Origin: Vibrio ouci
Lineage (GTDB): Bacteria > Pseudomonadota > Gammaproteobacteria > Enterobacterales > Vibrionaceae
DNA: 64,000 bases
Direction of reading: 5' to 3'
Assembly (NCBI RefSeq): GCF_004551525.1
Contig: NZ_SATR01000023.1
Coordinates: forward strand, 16,295-80,294
Below, piece by piece: positions 56,510 through 64,000 of this stretch (position 1 is the stretch's first letter; each line of letters begins with the position of its first letter). Below the pieces are notes generated by a model. It was not told where the DNA came from and did not search any database. It saw only the letters and a list, made by a program, of their open reading frames with translations. The position numbers and the translations under genes were made by a program.

Positions 56510-58390
56510 ATGTTACGAAAGCGTACCCAGATAAGGGATTACCATGAGGAAGCGCGACTATTCAAGAGTCGCGCTATTGTCGCTTTCATTGGTATCGTTA
56601 CGATGCTGGGGCTTCTGGTTACCAACCTGTACAATATCCAGATCAACCAATATCAAGATTATAAAACTCGCTCTAACGATAACCGAATCAAAGTCGTTCC
56701 TATTGCACCAAACCGTGGTTTGATTTACGACCGCAACGGTAACCTATTGGCCGAAAACCGCCCGGTGTTCAGCCTTGAAATCACGCCAGAAAAAGTCAAA
56801 GACATGGATGACACCATCCAACGTCTACAACAAATCCTAGAGATTACCCCAGAGCAAGTTGAGCGCTTTGAGAAAGAACGTCGTCAAACACGTCGCTTTA
56901 AGTCGGTACCGATTCTGACTCAGCTCACTCAAGATCAGGCTGCCAAGTTTTCAGTGAATCAATACAAATTCCCTGGTGTGTCCATTAACGCAGCGTTAAA
57001 ACGTCACTACCCATATGGTGAAGTTCTCACGCACGTGATTGGCTATGTGTCACGTATCAACGACCGTGATGTTCAGAGGTTAATCCGCGAAGAGAAAGAC
57101 GCCAACTACCAAGCTACTCGAGACATCGGTAAGCTCGGTATTGAACGCTATTACGAAGACCTTTTACACGGTACTGCAGGTTACCAAGAAGTCGAAGTTA
57201 ACAGCCGCGGCCGAGTCATTCGCACGCTAAAATACGTACCGCCTGAGCCTGGAAAAGATATTGTTCTTAACCTGGACATCCATTTACAGCTCTATATTCA
57301 TGAGCTTCTTGCCGGACGTCGTGGTAGTGCGGTTGTTCTCGATCCGGAAGACAATGGCGTGCTGGCCATGGTATCGAGTCCAAGCTATGACCCAAATGCT
57401 TTCGTACATGGTATTTCGAGCAAAAACTATAGCGCGTTACTGAACGATAAAAATCGTCCGCTAGTTAACCGAGCGACACTCGGGATCTACCCACCAGCCT
57501 CCACCATTAAACCATTTATGGCGGTGGCAGCGCTTCAGGAAGGCGTTATCACGCCGTATACCACTCGAAATGACCCAGGTTACTGGAAGATACCAAATTC
57601 GAAGACTCGCCCATTTAGAGATTGGCTTGCATGGGGCCATGGTAAGGTCGACATTGTTAAGTCAATTGAGGAATCCGTCGATACCTTTTTCTACCAGATT
57701 GCTTATGACATGGGTATCGACCGTATTTCTCGTTGGATGATGATGTTTGGCTTTGGTGATTATACCGGCATAGATATCTATGAAGAGAGCAAGGCTAATA
57801 TGCCAACTCGAGAGTGGAAGATGGCCAGACACCGAGTGCCATGGTACCAAGGGGACACCATCCCAGTAGGTATCGGACAAGGTTATTGGACAGCAACACC
57901 GATGCAATTAGCCAAAGCGACATCAGTGCTGGTTAAGCGCGGCGAAGTAGTGGCACCTCACTTGCTACGTGCCACTATCGACAATGGCGAACTGTTTGAG
58001 AAACAACAGCTTTCAGATATAGAAACCTACCCGCCAATTACGGGCGTAAAAGAGCGCTATTGGGATATCGCGGTAGAAGGCATGCGTTTAGTAAACCATG
58101 GTAAAAAAGGCACGGCGCGTAGAGCCTTTACTAAGACTGAGTATGTCAGTGCAGGTAAATCAGGTACCGCACAAGTCTTTGGTCTTGGCGAAGATGAAGA
58201 GTACAACGCGGATGAAATCGCCGAGCACTTACGCGACCACGCACTATTTACTGGCTTTGCCCCAATCGATGATCCAAAACTTATCGTTACGATTGTTTTG
58301 GAAAACGCAGGTGGTGGCTCTTCGCAAGGCGGTCCTGTGGTTAGAAGAATTTTCGACCACACGCTAGTTGATAAAAAAGAGACGAAATAA
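56510..58390 (+). CDS. mrdA: Penicillin-binding protein 2 (elongation-specific transpeptidase)
   Basis: PBP2 is the transpeptidase that cross-links peptidoglycan during rod elongation with RodA. The 626-residue protein has an N-terminal membrane anchor ([20 protein letters not shown]), the pedestal region ([20 protein letters not shown]) and the transpeptidase domain. The catalytic Ser is in [32 protein letters not shown] and the [17 protein letters not shown] motif follow. The C-terminus is intact. mrdB starts immediately after its stop. The order mrdA-mrdB-rlpA-dacA is the classic cell-shape cluster. Confidence 0.97.
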   Translation: MLRKRTQIRDYHEEARLFKSRAIVAFIGIVTMLGLLVTNLYNIQINQYQDYKTRSNDNRIKVVPIAPNRGLIYDRNGNLLAENRPVFSLEITPEKVKDMDDTIQRLQQILEITPEQVERFEKERRQTRRFKSVPILTQLTQDQAAKFSVNQYKFPGVSINAALKRHYPYGEVLTHVIGYVSRINDRDVQRLIREEKDANYQATRDIGKLGIERYYEDLLHGTAGYQEVEVNSRGRVIRTLKYVPPEPGKDIVLNLDIHLQLYIHELLAGRRGSAVVLDPEDNGVLAMVSSPSYDPNAFVHGISSKNYSALLNDKNRPLVNRATLGIYPPASTIKPFMAVAALQEGVITPYTTRNDPGYWKIPNSKTRPFRDWLAWGHGKVDIVKSIEESVDTFFYQIAYDMGIDRISRWMMMFGFGDYTGIDIYEESKANMPTREWKMARHRVPWYQGDTIPVGIGQGYWTATPMQLAKATSVLVKRGEVVAPHLLRATIDNGELFEKQQLSDIETYPPITGVKERYWDIAVEGMRLVNHGKKGTARRAFTKTEYVSAGKSGTAQVFGLGEDEEYNADEIAEHLRDHALFTGFAPIDDPKLIVTIVLENAGGGSSQGGPVVRRIFDHTLVDKKETK

Positions 58391-58391
58391 T

Positions 58392-59513
58392 ATGGATTTG
58401 AATCCAGCAACCGGTGAAAACCGCGCTCTATTTGAACGCTTCCACCTCGATTTACCATTACTGCTTGGCATTCTCGCATTAATGGGCTTTGGCCTAGTGG
58501 TAATGTACAGTGCGAGCGGACAAAGTCTGGCGATGATGGATCGTCAAGCAATGCGCATGGGCTTGTCGCTTGGTGTAATGCTGATTCTAGCGCAAATCCC
58601 ACCGCGTACTTATGAAGCCTTAGCACCACTGATGTTTGTTGGCGGCGTAGTGTTACTGCTTGGGGTATTGTTTTTTGGTGAAGCCTCCAAAGGCGCTCAA
58701 CGTTGGCTAAATTTAGGTTTTATCCGCTTTCAGCCCTCGGAACTGTTAAAGCTTGCGGTTCCGCTGATGATCGCGCGTTATATTGGTAAGCGCCCACTAC
58801 CACCAACGTTCCAGACGTTAGTGGTCTCTTTGGTTATGGTGTTTGTACCAACCATTTTAATCGCTAAACAGCCAGACTTAGGCACCTCTATTCTGATCGC
58901 AGCATCAGGTATCTTTGTTATTTTCCTTGCCGGCATTAGCTGGAAGATCATCTTTGCCGCCGCTTGTGGTCTCGGTGCATTTTTGCCAATTCTTTGGTTC
59001 TTCTTGATGCGCGAGTATCAAAAAGTCAGGGTAAGAACTCTATTCAACCCAGAGTCCGACCCGCTCGGCGCTGGCTATCACATCATTCAAAGTAAAATCG
59101 CGATTGGTTCCGGTGGTATATCGGGTAAAGGCTGGCTGCAAGGCACTCAGTCTCAGCTTGAGTTCTTACCTGAGCGACACACTGACTTTATCTTCGCTGT
59201 TATCGCAGAAGAGTGGGGCCTGATCGGCATCTTACTCCTGCTTAGCCTGTATTTATTTATCATTGGCCGCGGCTTGGTACTAGCAAGTAAAGCTCAAACT
59301 GCCTTTGGCCGAATGATGGCAGGCAGTATCGTATTAAGCTTCTTCGTCTATGTGTTCGTAAATATTGGCATGGTAAGCGGCATTTTACCGGTAGTTGGCG
59401 TTCCACTGCCCCTTATCAGTTACGGTGGTACCTCTATGGTGACCCTAATGGCCGGCTTTGGCATCTTAATGTCGATCCATACCCACAGAAAAGCATTCTC
59501 TAAGGCAATATAA
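58392..59513 (+). CDS. mrdB: Rod-shape peptidoglycan glycosyltransferase RodA
   Basis: RodA is the SEDS-family glycosyltransferase that polymerises peptidoglycan together with PBP2. The 373-residue membrane protein has about ten membrane helices and the SEDS strings [58 protein letters not shown] and [20 protein letters not shown] start at 58392, the ATG two bases after the mrdA stop ([12 protein letters not shown]), instead of the eight-codon-longer frame that overlaps mrdA. rlpA follows directly. Confidence 0.96.
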   Translation: MDLNPATGENRALFERFHLDLPLLLGILALMGFGLVVMYSASGQSLAMMDRQAMRMGLSLGVMLILAQIPPRTYEALAPLMFVGGVVLLLGVLFFGEASKGAQRWLNLGFIRFQPSELLKLAVPLMIARYIGKRPLPPTFQTLVVSLVMVFVPTILIAKQPDLGTSILIAASGIFVIFLAGISWKIIFAAACGLGAFLPILWFFLMREYQKVRVRTLFNPESDPLGAGYHIIQSKIAIGSGGISGKGWLQGTQSQLEFLPERHTDFIFAVIAEEWGLIGILLLLSLYLFIIGRGLVLASKAQTAFGRMMAGSIVLSFFVYVFVNIGMVSGILPVVGVPLPLISYGGTSMVTLMAGFGILMSIHTHRKAFSKAI

Positions 59514-60296
59514 ATGATAAACAAGCAGCTACTGCTCCCTACACTTCTGGCTAGCCTAGTGCTGGCTGGATGTTCTTCATCCCCATCGAAGCGTTATTCG
59601 ATTGATGATGATATTGCCCCTGATGCACCGATCAGTGTTGACCATATTGAAGATGCAACGCCGCAGTACGAACCTTATAGCTTAGGTGGTAACAGCAACT
59701 ACACGCTGCGCGGTGAAAGCTATACCATCATCAAAGAGCCTAAAGGCTTTAAGCAAGAAGGTCAGGCATCTTGGTACGGTAAGAAGTTTCATGGCCACCT
59801 GACCTCCAACGGTGAAATCTATGACATGTACTCGATGACGGCAGCGCATAAAGAGCTACCTATTCCTAGTTATGTCAAAGTCACCAATAAAGATAACGGC
59901 AAAACCACTGTGGTTCGCGTTAACGATCGCGGCCCTTTCCATCCGGGGCGTATTATCGATCTAAGTTACGCTGCTGCGTTAAAGCTTGATGTCATCCGCA
60001 CTGGAACAGCGAACGTGGCAATTGAGGTCATTTCCGTCGATAGACCCACTCAAACACACAAACAAGAAGCCCTGCCAAAGTTTGTTGTTCAGGTTGCTTC
60101 GTCAAAACATCAAGATCGCGTTGAAACTTTAGCGCAAGACTTGAGTCAAAAGCTATCAGTGAAGAGCTACGTCAATTCTGCTAGCGATATTCACCGTGTA
60201 TTTTTAGGTCCGTTTAACGACTATATGTTGACCCAAAAAGCACTAGAGCAAGTAAAAGAACTGGGTTATACCAGCGCTTTCATAAAATCCCACTAG
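59514..60296 (+). CDS. rlpA: Septal-ring lytic transglycosylase RlpA
   Basis: RlpA is an outer-membrane lipoprotein that cleaves denuded peptidoglycan strands during cell separation. The 260-residue protein has a lipobox (LLASLVLAGCSSSPSKR). The double-psi barrel carries the catalytic His and Asp (EGQASWYGKKFHGHLTSNGE, MTAAHKELPIPSYVKVTN, VVRVNDRGPFHPGRIIDLSY), and the C-terminal SPOR domain binds septal peptidoglycan (LPKFVVQVASSKHQDRVETL). It starts just after the mrdB stop, so translation is coupled. Confidence 0.96.
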   Translation: MINKQLLLPTLLASLVLAGCSSSPSKRYSIDDDIAPDAPISVDHIEDATPQYEPYSLGGNSNYTLRGESYTIIKEPKGFKQEGQASWYGKKFHGHLTSNGEIYDMYSMTAAHKELPIPSYVKVTNKDNGKTTVVRVNDRGPFHPGRIIDLSYAAALKLDVIRTGTANVAIEVISVDRPTQTHKQEALPKFVVQVASSKHQDRVETLAQDLSQKLSVKSYVNSASDIHRVFLGPFNDYMLTQKALEQVKELGYTSAFIKSH

Positions 60297-60385
60297 TCCT
60301 CAATCCAGTGTACTTAATCACTACACTGGCTTGAGTGATTGATTCTGTTAAGATATGGACAGTTTTAGATAAACCTGTAGTCACT

Positions 60386-61564
60386 ATGAAAAAAACATCA
60401 CTAATAAAATCAGTGTTTGCGTCATCAATTGCACTTTCTGCAACCATCGCAACGTCTGCTTTCGCATCTCCAATTGTTGTTCCTGACGCGCCTCAAATCG
60501 CAGCGAAAGGTTATGTTCTGATGGACTTCCATTCTGGTAAAGTTCTGGCAGAGAAAGAAATGAATACCAAGCTTTCTCCTGCGAGTCTTACCAAAATGAT
60601 GACCAGCTACGTAATCGGCCAAGAACTTGAGCGTGGCAACATCTCTCTACAAGACGATGTGACTATCAGTAAAAACGCTTGGGCAAAGAACTTCCCTGAC
60701 TCATCAAAGATGTTCATCGAGGTTGGTACCACCGTTAAGGTTGAAGATCTAAACCGCGGTATCATTGTTCAATCTGGCAACGACGCGTGTGTGGCAATGG
60801 CTGAACACATCGCAGGTTCTGAAGATGCATTTGTCGATCTGATGAACGCTTGGGCTGATACCATTGGTATGAAAGACACGCACTTTGCTAACGTGCATGG
60901 TCTAGATAACCCAAACCTATACTCAACGCCCTACGATATGGCTCTACTGGGTAGCGCGCTAATCCGCGATGTACCAGACGAGTACCGCATCTACTCAGAC
61001 AAGAAATTTACTTACAACGGCATCACCCAATACAACCGTAACGGTCTACTTTGGGACAAGAGCATGAACGTTGACGGTATTAAAACGGGTCACACTAGTA
61101 ACGCTGGCTACAGCCTAGTGAGTTCAGCAACTGAAGGTCAAATGCGTCTAGTTGCTGTTGTAATGGGCACTAAGAATGCCAATGCTCGTAAGTCTGAAAG
61201 CAAAAAACTACTGAGCTACGGCTTCCGCTTCTTCGAAACCGTTGCTCCGCATAAAGCGGGCGAAACGTTTGTTGAAGAGAAAATCTGGATGGGTAACAAA
61301 GATACTGTTGCTCTAGGCCTTAACCAAGATACTTACGTAACACTACCGCGTGGCCAAGCGAAAAACCTAACCGCTAGCTTTGTACTTGAAAAAGAGCTAG
61401 AAGCCCCAATTATGAAGGGTGACGTAGTTGGTAAGCTATACTATCAACTAGAAGGTGAAGATATTGCAGAGTACCCACTTCTAGCACTAGAAGACGTAGA
61501 GCAAGGCAGCCTATTTAGCCGCCTATGGGATTACATTGTAATGCTGGTGAAAAGCTTCCTGTAA
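60386..61564 (+). CDS. dacA: D-alanyl-D-alanine carboxypeptidase (PBP5 type)
   Basis: DacA trims the terminal D-Ala of peptidoglycan pentapeptides in the periplasm. I start at 60386 (MKKTSLIKSVFASSIALSAT) to give a normal signal peptide; the frame reaches 60335 but the extra residues are not signal-like. The 392-residue protein has the catalytic Ser67 and Lys70 (TKLSPASLTKMMTSYVIGQE), the SxN motif (VQSGNDACVAMAEHI) and the KTG motif (VDGIKTGHTSNAGYS). A C-terminal amphipathic helix (SLFSRLWDYIVMLVKSF) anchors it to the inner membrane. A terminator follows. Confidence 0.95.
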   Translation: MKKTSLIKSVFASSIALSATIATSAFASPIVVPDAPQIAAKGYVLMDFHSGKVLAEKEMNTKLSPASLTKMMTSYVIGQELERGNISLQDDVTISKNAWAKNFPDSSKMFIEVGTTVKVEDLNRGIIVQSGNDACVAMAEHIAGSEDAFVDLMNAWADTIGMKDTHFANVHGLDNPNLYSTPYDMALLGSALIRDVPDEYRIYSDKKFTYNGITQYNRNGLLWDKSMNVDGIKTGHTSNAGYSLVSSATEGQMRLVAVVMGTKNANARKSESKKLLSYGFRFFETVAPHKAGETFVEEKIWMGNKDTVALGLNQDTYVTLPRGQAKNLTASFVLEKELEAPIMKGDVVGKLYYQLEGEDIAEYPLLALEDVEQGSLFSRLWDYIVMLVKSFL

Positions 61565-61580
61565 TTTCTGCATGTAGCTG

Positions 61581-61610
61581 ATAAAAAGCCGCCTAGTGCG
61601 GCTTTTTTAA
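61581..61610 (+). terminator. Terminator after dacA
   Basis: AAAAAGCCGC (61583-61592) and GCGGCTTTTT (61598-61607) pair perfectly around CTAGT. Confidence 0.92.
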
Positions 61611-61715
61611 TTGTATTGATAATATTAAGCCGCGAATCGTGATGCCTTGAGATCCTCATCGATAGGCAGTACTATTCCGCGCTGCAAACAACGACTTTCA
61701 ACTTGGAGTTCCAAC

Positions 61716-61994
61716 ATGCTGAACATTAACTCAGACGCTAAACTGAAAGACCTGCTTGAGTTCCCTTGTTCTTTTACTTACAAGGTTATGGGCTATGCAA
61801 AGCCTGAACTGCCAGAGAAGGTTCTAGAAGTGATCCAACGCCATGCTCCAGGTGATTACAGCCCTACAGTTAAGCCAAGCGCTAAGGGTAATTACCACTC
61901 GGTATCAGTGAACATCACTGCTACTTCAATCGAGCAGGTTGAGACCCTATACAAAGAACTGGGTGAGATCGACATCGTACGCATGGTTCTATAA
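61716..61994 (+). CDS. ybeD: YbeD (DUF493) protein
   Basis: YbeD is a small cytoplasmic protein of unclear function, usually found beside lipB. The start at 61716 ([20 protein letters not shown]) has GGAG nine bases upstream and gives 92 residues; the longer open frame upstream has no ribosome binding site. It has the DUF493 pattern with [40 protein letters not shown] and [16 protein letters not shown] terminator separates it from lipB. ACT-like fold is known for the family from structure work, and a regulatory role is only inferred. Confidence 0.9.
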   Translation: MLNINSDAKLKDLLEFPCSFTYKVMGYAKPELPEKVLEVIQRHAPGDYSPTVKPSAKGNYHSVSVNITATSIEQVETLYKELGEIDIVRMVL

Positions 61995-62021
61995 TTTAAT
62001 TTGAATCTATCAAATTATTTT

Positions 62022-62048
62022 GAAAGCAGCGAAAGCTGCTTTCTTTTT
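62022..62048 (+). terminator. Terminator after ybeD
   Basis: GAAAGCAGC (62022-62030) and GCTGCTTTC (62035-62043) pair perfectly around GAAA and run into TTTTT. Confidence 0.9.
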
Positions 62049-62173
62049 AGATATCAAATAGATAAAAATCCTGCAAAAACTCTAGGGTTAAAAATGTGTT
62101 ACTGGCATATAGTTCGATAGCCAGAAGCAGTTTATAATCCGTCTACTTTATTAATCGACGATGGAACAGCGGA

Positions 62174-62821
62174 ATGCAAAACCAGCTTGTAGTGAAACAT
62201 CTCGGCAGACAAGATTACGAGCCAATTTGGCGCGCAATGCATGAGTTCACCGATAACAGAACGGATGAAACCGCCGATGAAGTTTGGCTCGTTGAACACA
62301 ACCCAGTGTTCACTCAAGGTCAAGCGGGTAAAGCAGAGCACTTACTCAACACTGGCGACATTCCAGTGGTACAAAGTGACCGCGGTGGTCAAGTGACCTA
62401 CCATGGGCCAGGTCAGTTAGTCGCTTACTTCCTGATAAACCTTCGTCGTAAAAAAATTGGTGTACGAGATCTCGTCACGCATATCGAGAATCTCGTAATT
62501 AACACGCTAAAGACATACAATATCGACTCTTCAGCGCGCCCAGACGCACCGGGTGTGTATGTAGATGGCAAAAAAATCTGTTCCTTAGGTTTGCGAATCC
62601 GTAAAGGATGTTCGTTCCATGGTTTAGCATTAAATGTAAATATGGACCTATCGCCGTTCCACCGTATCAATCCATGTGGTTATGCTGGAATGGAAATGGT
62701 TCAAGTTAGTCAACTTGGTGGTCCAAGTGACATTATCGAAGTCGAGCACAAGCTAGTCGAAGAACTGGTGGCTCTACTCGGTTATGACCAGGTTGAATCC
62801 AAAACATTAGCCAGCCAATAA
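62174..62821 (+). CDS. lipB: Octanoyl-ACP:protein octanoyltransferase LipB
   Basis: LipB transfers octanoate from ACP to the lipoyl domains of 2-oxo acid dehydrogenases and GcvH. The 215-residue protein has the family strings [40 protein letters not shown], the catalytic Lys region [19 protein letters not shown] and the catalytic Cys in [20 protein letters not shown]. It lies 29 bases before lipA, the next step of the pathway. Confidence 0.97.
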   Translation: MQNQLVVKHLGRQDYEPIWRAMHEFTDNRTDETADEVWLVEHNPVFTQGQAGKAEHLLNTGDIPVVQSDRGGQVTYHGPGQLVAYFLINLRRKKIGVRDLVTHIENLVINTLKTYNIDSSARPDAPGVYVDGKKICSLGLRIRKGCSFHGLALNVNMDLSPFHRINPCGYAGMEMVQVSQLGGPSDIIEVEHKLVEELVALLGYDQVESKTLASQ

Positions 62822-62850
62822 GACAAACAGTAACGAGAAGTAAGAGAAGC

Positions 62851-63816
62851 ATGAGTAAACCAATCCAAATGGAAAAAGGCGTTAAATACCGCGACGCTGA
62901 CAAAATGGCACTGATTCCAGTAAAGAACATGCCAACAGAGCAAAAAGAAGTTCTTCGTAAACCTGAATGGATGAAGATCAAGCTCCCAGCGGACAGCCAA
63001 CGTATCCAAGACATCAAGTCGGCTATGCGTAAAAATAACCTCCACTCTGTTTGTGAAGAGGCTTCATGTCCAAACCTAGCGGAATGTTTTAACCACGGTA
63101 CCGCTACGTTTATGATCCTTGGGGCTATCTGTACTCGTCGCTGCCCATTCTGTGACGTAGCACATGGTCGCCCTCTTACTCCTGAAGCGGATGAGCCGAA
63201 AAAACTGGCGAAAACCATCCAAGATATGAAGCTTAAGTATGTCGTTATTACGTCTGTTGACCGTGACGACCTACGTGACGGTGGCGCACAACACTTCGCT
63301 GATTGTAACCGCGAGATCCGTGCACTTAACCCAAGCATCAGAATCGAGACTCTTGTTCCTGACTTCCGTGGCCGTATGGATGTCGCACTGGATCTAATGA
63401 AAGACAATCCGCCAGATGTATTCAACCACAACCTAGAGACTGCGCCGCGCCTATATCGTAAGGCTCGTCCGGGTGCAAACTACAAGTGGTCACTACAACT
63501 GCTACAGAAATTCAAAGAGCAGCACCCAGATATCCCAACAAAATCTGGCGTTATGATGGGCCTTGGTGAAACTAAGGAAGAGATCATTCAAGTACTGAAA
63601 GACCTTCGTGAACATGGCGTTACCATGCTGACACTAGGCCAATACCTAGCACCAAGCCGCCACCATTTACCAGTAGAGCGTTATGTTCCACCTTCTGAGT
63701 TTGATGAACTTAAAGAGATCGCACTTGAGCTAGGCTTTACTCACGCAGCGTGTGGCCCATTTGTACGTTCTTCTTACCATGCTGACCTTCAGGCGCAAGG
63801 CATCGAAGTAAGCTAA
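62851..63816 (+). CDS. lipA: Lipoyl synthase LipA
   Basis: LipA is a radical-SAM enzyme that inserts two sulfur atoms into the octanoyl group to make lipoate, using two iron-sulfur clusters. The 321-residue protein has the auxiliary cluster motif ([20 protein letters not shown]) and the radical-SAM motif ([20 protein letters not shown]), then [20 protein letters not shown]. The C-terminus carries [11 protein letters not shown] with the essential Ser that protects the auxiliary cluster. It is the last complete gene in the window. Confidence 0.97.
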   Translation: MSKPIQMEKGVKYRDADKMALIPVKNMPTEQKEVLRKPEWMKIKLPADSQRIQDIKSAMRKNNLHSVCEEASCPNLAECFNHGTATFMILGAICTRRCPFCDVAHGRPLTPEADEPKKLAKTIQDMKLKYVVITSVDRDDLRDGGAQHFADCNREIRALNPSIRIETLVPDFRGRMDVALDLMKDNPPDVFNHNLETAPRLYRKARPGANYKWSLQLLQKFKEQHPDIPTKSGVMMGLGETKEEIIQVLKDLREHGVTMLTLGQYLAPSRHHLPVERYVPPSEFDELKEIALELGFTHAACGPFVRSSYHADLQAQGIEVS

Positions 63817-63867
63817 AAGTTGTTTGGTTGAATAAAAGGCTGGCTAAATATGTCTAATGCCATTCGG

Positions 63868-63885
63868 ATAAGCGCTAACGCTTAT
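63868..63885. repeat. Inverted repeat after lipA
   Basis: ATAAGCG (63868-63874) and CGCTTAT (63879-63885) pair perfectly around CTAA. No T run follows; it may be a message-end structure. Confidence 0.5.
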
Positions 63886-63914
63886 ACCTAAACGGATATT
63901 TGGCCGGAACAAAG

Positions 63915-63950
63915 AGGACTGAACGTGGAAACGTTCGGTCCTTTCTTTTG
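63915..63950 (+). terminator. Terminator after lipA
   Basis: AGGACTGAACGT (63915-63926) and ACGTTCGGTCCT (63931-63942) pair with one G-T wobble around GGAA and run into TTCTTTT. Confidence 0.9.
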
Positions 63951-64000
63951 TCTGGTAAAATGAAATGGCTGACGCTTTCTCGCATTTGCTTGAGCTTGAT
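63951..64000. other. Window edge, nothing assignable
   Basis: Two ATGs (63960 and 63965) are open to the edge but give only 12 or 13 codons and neither has a ribosome binding site. No call can be made. Confidence 0.3.

Noticed and set aside
58057..58629. 190-codon minus-strand frame across the mrdA/mrdB junction
   Set aside because: Antisense shadow of two certain genes; no ribosome binding site.
62733..63431. 232-codon minus-strand frame across the end of lipB and most of lipA
   Set aside because: It is antisense to two confidently identified genes, with no ribosome binding site and no domain; long antisense frames are common opposite genes with this codon use.

Overview
The window is ordinary core chromosome from a Vibrio, almost certainly the large chromosome. 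The evidence is the htpG / toxRS divergent pair, the Vibrio-type flagellar genes flgO, flgP and flgT beside flgAMN and cheV, a chitoporin with the Vibrio N-terminal plug sequence, and long runs of gene order shared with Escherichia coli (htpG-adk-hemH, ubiF/miaB-ybeZ-ybeY-corC-lnt, leuS-lptE-holA, and rsfS through lipA). I see no prophage, integron, insertion sequence, CRISPR array, tRNA or rRNA gene. The species was not determined.

Layout. 1-4.6 kb: flagellar and chemotaxis genes (cheV fragment, flgA, flgM-flgN behind a FliA-type promoter, flgO-flgP and flgT behind face-to-face sigma-54-type promoters). 4.8-8.8 kb: a small basic protein of unknown function and three tandem OmpA-family outer-membrane genes. 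9.4-17.1 kb: gltX, a DUF2057 gene beside the chitoporin gene, a copper-export operon (copA plus a DUF411 protein) behind a CueR-type promoter, and a KdgM-type porin. 17.6-23.2 kb: hemH, adk, htpG, then toxR-toxS. 23.2-29.2 kb: TauE/SafE permease, SelW-like protein, YfcE phosphodiesterase, a four-gene operon of two DUF1538 membrane proteins with a PII-like and a CBS protein, then YfcH and an SDR enzyme. 29.3-34.4 kb: two candidate mini-proteins, cnoX, qmcA-nfeD, and a second DUF2057/porin pair. 34.9-43.1 kb: ligA-zipA, cysZ-cysK, ptsH-ptsI-crr. 43.2-50.3 kb: ubiF, miaB, ybeZ-ybeY-corC-lnt. 50.3-63.8 kb: a repeat pair, ybeL, leuS-lptE-holA-rsfS-rlmH-mrdA-mrdB-rlpA-dacA, ybeD, lipB, lipA.

How the genes work together. 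Much of the window builds or senses the cell envelope: outer-membrane porins and OmpA proteins, the lipoprotein and LPS assembly factors Lnt and LptE, the elongasome (PBP2, RodA, RlpA, PBP5), ZipA for division, and ToxRS, which controls porin genes in other vibrios. Sugar entry is represented by porins and the general PTS proteins. Housekeeping genes cover tRNA charging and modification, ribosome maturation, heme, lipoate, ubiquinone and cysteine synthesis, and DNA ligation.

The best candidate for an undescribed system is the translationally coupled operon at 24935-27201: two paired DUF1538 membrane proteins with a PII-like regulator and a CBS-domain protein. It looks like a ligand-regulated transporter of unknown substrate. 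Other points of interest are the repeated porin/DUF2057 pairing, the three tandem OmpA genes with repeated terminators, a two-lobed basic protein resembling AP2 domains, and several palindromes and mini-genes in the intergenic regions.
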